The notes under the pieces: generated by a model
Database searches by the model: none
Seen by the model: only the letters and a program-made list of their open reading frames with translations
What the model was told of the DNA's origin: nothing
Assembly: GCF_001874145.1 (NCBI RefSeq)
Contig: NZ_MPCX01000004.1
Span: 166,776-230,775 of the forward strand
Length of the DNA stretch: 64,000 nucleotides
DNA from: Lacinutrix sp. MedPE-SW
GTDB lineage: Bacteria > Bacteroidota > Bacteroidia > Flavobacteriales > Flavobacteriaceae
Direction of reading: 5' to 3'
Program-made: the position numbers and the translations under genes
Part shown: positions 35,993 to 43,904 of the stretch, piece by piece
How positions within the stretch are numbered: the stretch's first letter is position 1
Layout: every line of letters begins with the position of its first letter

Positions 35993-37210
35993 ATGAACAA
36001 TTTTAAACAAATGATCAAGATTTTTATAGTCGCACTAGTAGTTGGTATAACAAGTGCTTCTTGCCAAGACAATTATAAAGATTTAGAAGATGGATTGTAT
36101 GCAGAGTTTCAAACTACAAAAGGTACAATGGTTGCCAAGTTATATTTTGAAAAAGCACCAGTAACAGTAGCAAACTTTGTTGGACTTGCTGAAGGTACTC
36201 ATCCAAGTTTAGCAGATTCGTTAAAAGGAAAACCATTTTATGATGGTATTACTTTTCACCGTGTAATGGATAAATTTATGATTCAAGGTGGTGATCCAAC
36301 TGCTACAGGCATGGGAAGCGCTGGTTATAAATTTCATAGTGAGTTTGACCAAGAATTAAGCCACGATAAAGCAGGTATTTTATCTATGGCAAATTCTGGA
36401 GGTTTAACAACAAATGGAAGCCAATTTTTTATAACCGAAGTCCCTTTAAAAAGATTAGATGCCTTTTTAGCAGATGGAACTTTAAAAAATTGTAACGCGC
36501 CACGAACAAGCTGTCATCCTGTTTTTGGTGAGCTTGTAAAAGGTTTAGAAGTTCAAGATTCTATATCTAATGTCGCAGTTTCTAAAGAGCGTTCTAGTGC
36601 TAACAAACCGTTAGAAGATGTTGTAATTAACAAGCTAACAATTATACGTAAAGGTAGTGCAGCTAAAGCCTTTGATGCTCCTGCTGTATTTACAGAACAA
36701 GAACCTTTATTACCACAACGTATTGAAGAAATTAAAAAGAAACAAGAAGAAATAGCTAAAGAAAAAGCTAAAATAGCTGCAGATAGCTTTAAAAAAGCTA
36801 ATGCCGATTTAAAAGGTGAAGTTTACGAATCTCCAACAGGTATGGTAATGATTACTACAAAAGAAGGTAATGGTGTAAAACCAAAACCATCAGACAATGT
36901 ATATATTAACTGTGCTGGTTATTTTGAAGATGGTACTTTATTTTATACAACTTGGAAAGATGTTGCCAAAGCTAATGGAACTTACGATGAAAAGGCAGAC
37001 GAAAATGGCTTTTACAAGCCTTTTGATAGAAAATATAATACAAGTGCTGGATTAATTCCAGGATTTAGAGAAGCCTTTTTAAGAATGAAAATTGGAGATA
37101 AAGCTAAAGTATTTATTCCTTCATTTTTAGGTTATGGCGCTGCTGCAAACGGACCAATACCTGCTAATTCAAATTTAATTTTTGATATCGAGTTAATGAG
37201 TATAAAGTAA
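35993..37210 (+). CDS. cyclophilin-FKBP fusion peptidyl-prolyl isomerase, lipoprotein
   Basis: A 405-residue exported protein with lipoprotein signal (VGITSASCQ, cysteine near 25). Residues about 38-218 are a cyclophilin (FYDGITFHRVMDKFMIQGGD, SMANSGGLTTNGSQFFIT), 225-270 a charged helical linker rich in K and E, and 285-405 an FKBP domain (GYFEDGTLFYTT, GFREAFLRMKIGDKAKVFIP). Two different prolyl isomerase folds on one lipoprotein point to a periplasmic folding factor, probably for outer-membrane or T9SS clients (inference). It follows gldI by 21 bases. Confidence 0.9.
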   Translation: MNNFKQMIKIFIVALVVGITSASCQDNYKDLEDGLYAEFQTTKGTMVAKLYFEKAPVTVANFVGLAEGTHPSLADSLKGKPFYDGITFHRVMDKFMIQGGDPTATGMGSAGYKFHSEFDQELSHDKAGILSMANSGGLTTNGSQFFITEVPLKRLDAFLADGTLKNCNAPRTSCHPVFGELVKGLEVQDSISNVAVSKERSSANKPLEDVVINKLTIIRKGSAAKAFDAPAVFTEQEPLLPQRIEEIKKKQEEIAKEKAKIAADSFKKANADLKGEVYESPTGMVMITTKEGNGVKPKPSDNVYINCAGYFEDGTLFYTTWKDVAKANGTYDEKADENGFYKPFDRKYNTSAGLIPGFREAFLRMKIGDKAKVFIPSFLGYGAAANGPIPANSNLIFDIELMSIK

Positions 37211-37215
37211 TATTA

Positions 37216-37229
37216 CGCTTTCGCGGAAA
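37216..37229. repeat. CGCTTTCGCGGAAA word shared with 27760-27773
   Basis: This 14-mer is identical to the reverse complement of 27760-27773 and begins five bases after the PPIase stop codon. It contains a short CGC/GCG inverted repeat. See the companion site near 27.7 kb. Confidence 0.45.
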
Positions 37230-37232
37230 TTA

Positions 37233-37267
37233 AAAACCTTCAGTTAAAAAAAGCTGAAGGTTTTTTT
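37233..37267 (+). terminator. terminator after the DHH-gldI-PPIase operon
   Basis: AAAACCTTCAG and CTGAAGGTTTT pair over 11 bases around a 10-base A-rich loop and are followed by a T run. Confidence 0.8.
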
Positions 37268-37376
37268 ATACCTAAAAACTAGCATGCATAATTAAATTTA
37301 AAAATCTATTTTAAATAACACCAAAAATTATACAAGAATTGAAATTTTGTATACATTTAAAATGTAACTTCTCTCC

Positions 37377-37384
37377 TATTTTTG
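37377..37384 (+). promoter_or_regulatory. -7 promoter box TATTTTTG
   Basis: TATTTTTG matches TAnnTTTG exactly, 45 bases before the start of the membrane protein gene at 37430. A weak TTTA lies 17 bases upstream of it. Confidence 0.45.
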
Positions 37385-37429
37385 TAAAAAAGCGCAATAT
37401 CAATAACAAATAAACTTTAATAAAGAATT

Positions 37430-37942
37430 ATGGAAATATTAAAAGCAGCAACAGATTGGGCAAAAAGTGAAGTATTCTCAACACAATTTTTTATACTATT
37501 TGCAATCATTTTTATATTAGCAAGTGTAGGTTTTTGGCAACTAGGTAAAACCGATATTGCAAGAGCCTATATTATACCACTATTAGTAGCTGGTGCATTA
37601 TTATTAATAATTGGCTTAGGTTTATTTTTTACTAATAAATCAAGAATTAAACAATTTGAAAAAGCATATAAAACTAATGCTGTAATGTTTGTAGATACTG
37701 AGCTTGAACGAGCAGAAAGTACTTTAAAAGAATATAAAACTATTGTTTTTAAAATAATTCCTTTAATTATTGCAAGTTGTGCACTAATAATTGTATTTAT
37801 AGACAAACCTATTTGGCGTGCTAGCATGATTACTACTATAGCAATGCTTATTGTTATTTTATTAATAGATGGTACTGCTCATGCAAGAATTAACAATTAC
37901 AATAAACAGTTATTATTATTTGCCAAAGAGCTTAAAAAGTAA
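37430..37942 (+). CDS. four-helix membrane protein of unknown function
   Basis: A 170-residue protein with about four membrane segments (about 19-37, 47-68, 106-124 and 130-148) and a helical amphipathic loop between the second and third (TNKSRIKQFEKAYKTN). I do not recognise a family. It is flanked by a promoter box and stands alone between the PPIase operon and the SDR gene. Confidence 0.6.
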   Translation: MEILKAATDWAKSEVFSTQFFILFAIIFILASVGFWQLGKTDIARAYIIPLLVAGALLLIIGLGLFFTNKSRIKQFEKAYKTNAVMFVDTELERAESTLKEYKTIVFKIIPLIIASCALIIVFIDKPIWRASMITTIAMLIVILLIDGTAHARINNYNKQLLLFAKELKK

Positions 37943-38072
37943 CATTTAGTTAGCAGAATTATTTACTACACATTTTTTTAATACTTAAATTATATACGTG
38001 TAATAATATTAACACACCAAAAAGTATACAAACTATGAAAATGAGTATAAAAACTTAAGCATAGTATACATT

Positions 38073-38080
38073 TAACTTTG
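38073..38080 (+). promoter_or_regulatory. -7 promoter box TAACTTTG for the SDR-START-AraC genes
   Basis: TAACTTTG is an exact TAnnTTTG match 33 bases before the SDR start codon. Confidence 0.5.
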
Positions 38081-38113
38081 CCTTATCATTTTATATTAAA
38101 AAATTAAGGACAA

Positions 38114-39064
38114 ATGAAAACAACACAATTTGGTAAAAAAGGCTGGACACCTGCTAGAATAAAAAACTTAAATGGTAAAACATTTTTAATTACAGGAACT
38201 ACAAGTGGTACTGGTTTTGAAGCTGCAAAAATATTGCTCTCTAAAGGTGCTAAAGTAATAATGCTTAATAGAAATACTAAAAAAGCAGAAAACACAATTA
38301 ATACTTTAAAAAAAGAACTTGGCAATACTATAGATGTATTAAACATTAAAATGGATTTAGCCTCGCTTGCATCTATTAAAAAAGCGGCAAAAGAAGTTAT
38401 TAAAACAACTTCAAAAATTGATGCTTTAATATGCAATGCAGCAATAGCACAAGTACCAAAACAAACTTTTACTCACGATGGCTTTGAGAGTCAATTAGGC
38501 GTAAACCATTATGGTAATTTTTTATTACAAGGTTTACTTTTTCCGCTAATAGAAAAATCTAATGGGCGTATTGTAACAGTTGGTAGTGAAGGCTATAAAA
38601 TGGGTATTAAAACTATTAAGTTTGATGATATGAATTGGGATAAAAATTATAACCCCAATACTGTATACAGTCAAAGCAAACTAGCTCAAATTATGTGTGT
38701 TTATGAGTTACAAGACAGACTTAAAAAAGCAGACAAAACTAATGTAAAAGTTTATGCCTGCCATCCAGGAGCTTCAAAAACATCACTTATAAAAACTAGC
38801 GGAAGTCTATTAACTAGATTTATTTGGCAATTAATGAAATTAACTCCTTTAGTACAATCTGCAGAAAGAGGTGCTTACCCAGAATTAATGTGTGCTACAG
38901 AACCTAATCTTGACCAAAAAGGATTTTACGGTCCTACGGGAAGAAACTATTGGACAGGACCTGTTGGAGAATGCAAACTAGAACCACATGCAAAAGATAA
39001 AGCAGTGATGGTAAAACTTTGGGAAGTTTCAGAAAAAGCAACAGGATTTCATTGGAAATTATAA
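38114..39064 (+). CDS. short-chain dehydrogenase/reductase
   Basis: A 316-residue NAD(P)-dependent SDR. The cofactor loop is TGTTSGTG (about 25-32), the NAG-type motif is CNAAIA (about 110), and the catalytic Tyr and Lys are in YSQSKLAQ (about 178-185). The length and PGASKTSL segment resemble the retinol dehydrogenase/WWOX-like SDR group. The substrate cannot be predicted. It is 10 bases upstream of a START-domain protein gene, followed by an AraC regulator. Confidence 0.85.
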   Translation: MKTTQFGKKGWTPARIKNLNGKTFLITGTTSGTGFEAAKILLSKGAKVIMLNRNTKKAENTINTLKKELGNTIDVLNIKMDLASLASIKKAAKEVIKTTSKIDALICNAAIAQVPKQTFTHDGFESQLGVNHYGNFLLQGLLFPLIEKSNGRIVTVGSEGYKMGIKTIKFDDMNWDKNYNPNTVYSQSKLAQIMCVYELQDRLKKADKTNVKVYACHPGASKTSLIKTSGSLLTRFIWQLMKLTPLVQSAERGAYPELMCATEPNLDQKGFYGPTGRNYWTGPVGECKLEPHAKDKAVMVKLWEVSEKATGFHWKL

Positions 39065-39074
39065 AACATAAATT

Positions 39075-39680
39075 ATGAAAAGCATAAATTATTTTAGTTT
39101 TGCACTTCTTTTATTAATTTCGGTTAATGTATTTTCTCAAGGTAGAAATTGGACAACTGAAATCTCAAAAGACGGAAACTCTACCATAAAATATGAATTG
39201 GTTAAAGAAAAAGAAGGCACACATTTTTATTACATTGCACAAACCAAAGCAAACGTAACATTAGAACAGTTAGACGCATACTTTTCTAAAACAGAAAATC
39301 ATAAAAATTTTTTAGAAAGAACACCAATTACAAAAGAAATTGATAAAACATCCAAAAATGAATGGATTGCTTATTATTATTTTAATGCACCTTGGCCACT
39401 TGTTGACAGTGATTTAGTTTTAAAAATAAATCGTATAAAAACCGAGAATAAGCTTAAATTTATAGCTACGGCAATTACAAGCAATTATAAAACTAAAGAT
39501 GTTGAAAGAATGAAAACTTATAAAGTTATCTATGAGTTTGAAAAAATAAACAAATCGACAACTAAAATTACATACAATGCAGATTATATTCCAGTAGGCT
39601 CAATACCAAAATTTTTAATAAAAACATGGTTTCCAGAAGGTCCAGCAAATATTGTTACTAATTTAGGAATTATGAAATAA
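39075..39680 (+). CDS. exported START/polyketide-cyclase-like lipid-binding protein
   Basis: A 201-residue protein with signal peptide (FALLLLISVNVFSQ) and a START-like fold: repeated beta segments, WIAYYYFNAPWPLVDSDLVL near 95-114, and ITYNADYIPVGSIPKFLI near the C terminus. START proteins bind lipids or other hydrophobic ligands. It follows the SDR by 10 bases and precedes the AraC gene by 28, suggesting a shared pathway for a hydrophobic compound. Confidence 0.75.
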   Translation: MKSINYFSFALLLLISVNVFSQGRNWTTEISKDGNSTIKYELVKEKEGTHFYYIAQTKANVTLEQLDAYFSKTENHKNFLERTPITKEIDKTSKNEWIAYYYFNAPWPLVDSDLVLKINRIKTENKLKFIATAITSNYKTKDVERMKTYKVIYEFEKINKSTTKITYNADYIPVGSIPKFLIKTWFPEGPANIVTNLGIMK

Positions 39681-39708
39681 TTATATAAGTACTTAAAGTA
39701 AAAATAAA

Positions 39709-40626
39709 ATGAAACACTTCAATACATTATCTGCCTACTTAGAGTATTTAGAGCTACCAAGTCCAGAACACCCTATGTTAAGTGTCTTTACTGCAAATGG
39801 AGAAGGATACTTACCATGCCCAAAAGAAAGCTCGCCACCAATAACTAACGACTGTTACTCTATAAGTTTAAAAAAAATAATAAGTGGTAATTTAAATTAT
39901 GGTAGAACTAAGTATGATTTTACAAATGGAGCTTTAATATTTATGGCTCCAAAACAAGTAATGCAATGGGATAAAAGTGTTATTTTTCAACAAAAGGGAT
40001 TTTCTATAAATTTTCACGAAGATTTTTTAAAAGGCACTGCTTTAGCACAACAAATTAAAACATACGGTTTCTTTTCGTACGCTGCAAACGAAGCTTTACA
40101 CCTATCTCCTAAAGAAGAAAAACAATTAGAATCTATAGTAGCTAATATTGAAATAGAATACCAAAATAATCAAGACGATTTTAGTAAAGATATTATAATA
40201 TCACAATTAAGTACGTTATTAAAATATGCTAATCGTTTTTACGAAAGACAATTTCTAAATAGAAAAGCATTAACCATAGATTTATTAGCGAAACTAAACC
40301 AAGAATTAGTAAATTATTTTACAAACGAAAATATACAAGAAAAAGGCATACCAACTATTGAAGTATTAGCAAATAAACTTGCTGTTTCTCAACGCTATTT
40401 AAGCGACACACTTAAAAAGGAAACAGGCAAAACCACAACAGAGCATATACAACTGTTTATAATAGATGAAGCCAAAAATATTTTATTAGAACCTAATAAA
40501 AGTATTTCTGAAATTGCTTACGAACTCGGTTTTGAATATCCACAATATTTCTCAAGATTATTTAAAAAGAAAGAAGGCATAAGTCCTACAGAGTATAGAG
40601 AAAAATTTAAAGTGAATATGAATTAG
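39709..40626 (+). CDS. AraC family transcriptional regulator
   Basis: A 305-residue regulator: an N-terminal cupin-like ligand domain (about 20-170) and a C-terminal double helix-turn-helix (about 205-300) with VSQRYLSDTLKKETG and ISEIAYELGFEYPQYFSRLFKK, ending SPTEYREKF. It is encoded directly after the SDR and START genes and probably controls them or is induced with them; target sites are not visible to me. Confidence 0.9.
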   Translation: MKHFNTLSAYLEYLELPSPEHPMLSVFTANGEGYLPCPKESSPPITNDCYSISLKKIISGNLNYGRTKYDFTNGALIFMAPKQVMQWDKSVIFQQKGFSINFHEDFLKGTALAQQIKTYGFFSYAANEALHLSPKEEKQLESIVANIEIEYQNNQDDFSKDIIISQLSTLLKYANRFYERQFLNRKALTIDLLAKLNQELVNYFTNENIQEKGIPTIEVLANKLAVSQRYLSDTLKKETGKTTTEHIQLFIIDEAKNILLEPNKSISEIAYELGFEYPQYFSRLFKKKEGISPTEYREKFKVNMN

Positions 40627-40703
40627 TAGTATTATTGCTATTTTATTTATTATTTTAGAGTAAAATTTTAAGAAATTTACATCAATCACGATACAAATAA
40701 ATT

Positions 40704-41165
40704 ATGAAGAAATTCTTAGTTTTACTCTTACTAATAACATTTTTCTCCTGTTCAGATGATGAAACTGAAACTATTGAACAGTCTGCAAATTGCTTAGAAA
40801 TAGCATTTTTAGAATCTACAGTTATAGAGCCTAATGATTGCTTAACATTTAGTGATAAACCTGATTTTGAATTTACCTTTTTAGGCTTTGAAAATTACAC
40901 CAAGTCACACCCTAATAATGTTCCTCATGCAGGAATTAGTGGAAGGTTAGTAGAAGGTTCTTCTACATTTGAATTTTACAACGGTCAAATAAGTGAAGAT
41001 TATGAAACAGAAGGCACCTCTTTTTCAGGAAGAGTACATACAGGAATTAACAACGTAGATTACACTATATTTTTTGATAATATAGAATTTACAGAAACAG
41101 AAACCGAATTTATTTTTAACAAAGCCACAATACGGTTTGGTTATTACGATTCAGAATTCGAATAA
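40704..41165 (+). CDS. small lipoprotein of unknown function
   Basis: A 153-residue protein with lipoprotein signal (LLLLITFFSCSDDE, cysteine at 16) and an acidic beta-rich body with repeated ET/TE pairs. No family recognised. It stands alone between the AraC gene and a bidirectional terminator. Confidence 0.65.
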   Translation: MKKFLVLLLLITFFSCSDDETETIEQSANCLEIAFLESTVIEPNDCLTFSDKPDFEFTFLGFENYTKSHPNNVPHAGISGRLVEGSSTFEFYNGQISEDYETEGTSFSGRVHTGINNVDYTIFFDNIEFTETETEFIFNKATIRFGYYDSEFE

Positions 41166-41170
41166 TATTA

Positions 41171-41201
41171 AAAAGCACAATCTTGAGATTGTGCTTTTTT
41201 T
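41171..41201. terminator. bidirectional terminator
   Basis: AAAAGCACAATCT-TG-AGATTGTGCTTTT pairs over 13 bases with flanking A and T runs, between convergent genes. Confidence 0.88.
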
Positions 41202-41209
41202 ATAAATTA

Positions 41210-42670
41210 TTATTTTTTAGGAATCTCTTTTAAAATCTCTAAAACAAACTTCCAGTATTTTTGAGCCGATGAAATTTGTGCTCGTTCATCTGGACTATGA
41301 GCGCCTTTAATATTTGGCCCAAAACTTATCATTTCCATATCTGGATAATTTTGACCTAAAATACCACATTCTAAACCTGCATGACAAGCAGCAATGTGCG
41401 CTTTTTCGCCATTAAGTTTTTGGTATAAATTATCTAACACTTTTAAAATAGAAGACTCCATATTTGGTGTCCAACCAGGATAATCGCCAGAGAATTCAAC
41501 CTCACATCCTGTTAACTCAAAAGTAGCGCGTAGTGTATTTGCTAAATCAAACTTAGAGCTTTCAACCGATGATCTTGTTAAACATCCAATTTTAACAGCA
41601 CCATCTTTTACAATAACACGTGCAACATTGTTTGAAGTTTCAACCAAATCTTTAATATCTGCACTCATGCGGTACACACCGTTTAATGCAGCATATAAGG
41701 CTCGTGTTAAACCTTCTTGCACGCCTAAATTCATTATTTTTTCTGGAGTATCGATTTTAGAAACTACAACTTCTAAATCTGGCTCCATCGTTTTTAATTC
41801 GGCTTTAATACTATTGGCTAATTGTTGTATTTCAGTATTAAAAGCTTCTTCATGTATAGCATCAATAGCGACTATTGCTTTACTTTCTCTTGGTATTGCA
41901 TTACGTAAACTACCACCATCAATTTCAGAAATACGTAAACCAAAGTTTTCAAAACCATCAAATAATAAACGGTTCATAATTTTATTTGCATTACCTAAAC
42001 CTTCATGAATTTGCATTCCTGAATGTCCGCCTTGTAGACCTTTTACTATTATTTGGTAACCAATTTTAAATTCTGGTGTTTCTTCTTCTTCGTAAGTTCT
42101 TGTTGCTGTTACATCTATTCCTCCTGCGCAACCTACTCCAATTTCGTCGTCTTCTTCTGTATCTAAATTTAACAAAATACCGCCAGTTAACAATCCTCCT
42201 TTTAATCCCATAGCTCCAGTCATTCCTGTTTCTTCATCTATAGTAAAAAGGGCTTCAATTGCAGGATGTGCAATATCTGTGCTTTCTAAAATTGCCATAA
42301 TTGTAGCAACACCCAAACCATTATCTGCGCCAAGTGTTGTACCTTTTGCTTTTACCCAATCACCATCAACATACATTTCTATACCTTGGGTATCAAAATC
42401 GAATACTGTATCTGCATTTTTTTGGTGTACCATATCTAAATGCGATTGCATTACAATGGTTACACGATCTTCCATGCCTTGTGTTGCTGGTTTTTTAATA
42501 ATTACATTACCAACTTCGTCTTCAATAGTTTCTAAGCCTAGGTTAGCACCAAAATCTTTCATAAACTTTATTACGCGTTCTTCCTTTTTAGAAGGTCGCG
42601 GTACAGCGTTTAAATCTGCAAATTTATTCCATAATGGTTTTGGTTCTAAAGCTCTTATTTCAGTATTCAT
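41210..42670 (-). CDS. pepD: aminoacyl-histidine dipeptidase (PepD, M20 family)
   Basis: A 486-residue di-zinc exopeptidase that splits Xaa-His and other dipeptides. Metal ligands and catalytic residues appear as QSHLDMVHQKN (about 78), GADNGLGVA (about 115), IDEETGMTGAMGL (about 145, catalytic Glu and metal Glu) and CHAGLECG (about 430). The GHSGMQIHEG segment is at the dimerisation domain. There is no signal peptide, so it is cytosolic and may use peptides imported after the secreted proteases act. A TACTTTAG box at 42695-42702 is a possible promoter. Confidence 0.93.
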   Translation of the reverse strand: MNTEIRALEPKPLWNKFADLNAVPRPSKKEERVIKFMKDFGANLGLETIEDEVGNVIIKKPATQGMEDRVTIVMQSHLDMVHQKNADTVFDFDTQGIEMYVDGDWVKAKGTTLGADNGLGVATIMAILESTDIAHPAIEALFTIDEETGMTGAMGLKGGLLTGGILLNLDTEEDDEIGVGCAGGIDVTATRTYEEEETPEFKIGYQIIVKGLQGGHSGMQIHEGLGNANKIMNRLLFDGFENFGLRISEIDGGSLRNAIPRESKAIVAIDAIHEEAFNTEIQQLANSIKAELKTMEPDLEVVVSKIDTPEKIMNLGVQEGLTRALYAALNGVYRMSADIKDLVETSNNVARVIVKDGAVKIGCLTRSSVESSKFDLANTLRATFELTGCEVEFSGDYPGWTPNMESSILKVLDNLYQKLNGEKAHIAACHAGLECGILGQNYPDMEMISFGPNIKGAHSPDERAQISSAQKYWKFVLEILKEIPKK

Positions 42671-42734
42671 ATATCTAATTTTATTTAAGAACTGCTAAAG
42701 TACGAAAAAGAGTTTTCAGGATTAAAATTGTTGG

Positions 42735-42763
42735 TTGGTCTAACAGAAAATTAACTATTTTTG
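42735..42763 (+). promoter_or_regulatory. promoter TTG-N18-TATTTTTG with ATG four bases downstream
   Basis: TTG at 42735-42737 and TATTTTTG at 42756-42763 match both promoter halves. The start codon of the DUF3810 gene is at 42768, at or within a few bases of the expected transcription start, so the mRNA is predicted to be leaderless. Confidence 0.6.
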
Positions 42764-42767
42764 AGCT

Positions 42768-43835
42768 ATGCTGAAACACAAAAAATTAATTATTGCGCTT
42801 TCTATAATTCCTGCTATTTTAATTGTAAAACTATTAGCACAGTTTCCAGAATTTGTAGAAACCTATTATAGCAATGGTTTGTATCCTTTAACTTCAAAAA
42901 TTCTTAGGTTTACTTTGGGTTGGTTACCTTTTTCGTTTGGTGATTTTATATATGCTTTTGCAATTATTTTTATTTTAAGATGGCTTTTTTTAAATCGTAA
43001 ACGTATAATTAAAGATTTTAAACATTGGTTAATTGATGTATTTGCTGCATTAGCTATTATTTATATTGCGTTTCATGTATTCTGGGCTATTAATTATTAC
43101 CGTTTACCACTTCATAAAAACCTTAATTTAAAAGCCGATTACACTACCGAAGAACTTCTAGCAGTTACCAATAAACTTATTGATAAGTCTAATAAAATTC
43201 AGCTTCAAATAGCAAATAATGACACCGTAAAGGTTGTGTTTCCTTATACTAAACCTCAATTATTAAAAAAAGTACCAGACGGTTATAATATACTTCAAAA
43301 CACATTTCCGCATTTAGAATACGAAGGAAAAAGCATAAAAAAATCACTACTTAGCATGCCATTAACTTATATGGGATTTAGTGGTTATTTAAACCCTTTA
43401 ACCAATGAGGCTCAAGTAAACAGTTGGATTCCTATATTTAAATTACCAACAACAGCTTCTCACGAAGTAGCACACCAGTTAGGCTATGCTGCAGAAAACG
43501 AAGCTAATTTTATAGGTTTTTTAGCAGCAACTAGTAATACTGATATTTATTTTAAATATTCTGGTTATACCTTTGCTTTGAGGCATTGTTTACACGAAAT
43601 ATACAGAAGAGATCCTGAATTATATACCATAAAGCTTCAAGAATTAAATCCTGGGATTTTAAAAAACTACCAAGACGTTAGAACATTTTGGAAAAACCAT
43701 AAAAACCCTATAGAGCCTTTATTTCAAACAACTTACAGTACATTTTTAGAAGTTAATAACCAAAAAGGCGGTATGAAAAGTTATAGTTATGTTGTCGCTC
43801 TTTTAGTAAATTATCTTCAAAACAAAACACTTTAA
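42768..43835 (+). CDS. DUF3810 membrane zinc-metalloprotease-like protein
   Basis: A 355-residue membrane protein: three N-terminal membrane segments (about 8-28, 50-68 and 85-107) followed by a domain with HEVAHQ (H232, H236) and NEANFIGFLA downstream, which has the pattern of an HExxH zinc peptidase with a third acidic ligand. DUF3810 is a Bacteroidota/Firmicutes family without an established function. The gene is monocistronic. Peptidase activity is inferred from the motif alone. Confidence 0.82.
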   Translation: MLKHKKLIIALSIIPAILIVKLLAQFPEFVETYYSNGLYPLTSKILRFTLGWLPFSFGDFIYAFAIIFILRWLFLNRKRIIKDFKHWLIDVFAALAIIYIAFHVFWAINYYRLPLHKNLNLKADYTTEELLAVTNKLIDKSNKIQLQIANNDTVKVVFPYTKPQLLKKVPDGYNILQNTFPHLEYEGKSIKKSLLSMPLTYMGFSGYLNPLTNEAQVNSWIPIFKLPTTASHEVAHQLGYAAENEANFIGFLAATSNTDIYFKYSGYTFALRHCLHEIYRRDPELYTIKLQELNPGILKNYQDVRTFWKNHKNPIEPLFQTTYSTFLEVNNQKGGMKSYSYVVALLVNYLQNKTL

Positions 43836-43904
43836 CAGTCATAATTAGAAAAATATCTTGGCTAAGTATTATATTTAATGCTTAATCTCATATTAAACTA
43901 ACTC

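Noticed and set aside
42279-42698. 139-residue plus-strand ORF
   Set aside because: It is entirely antisense to pepD and has no recognised domain; the motif-bearing pepD frame is the real gene.
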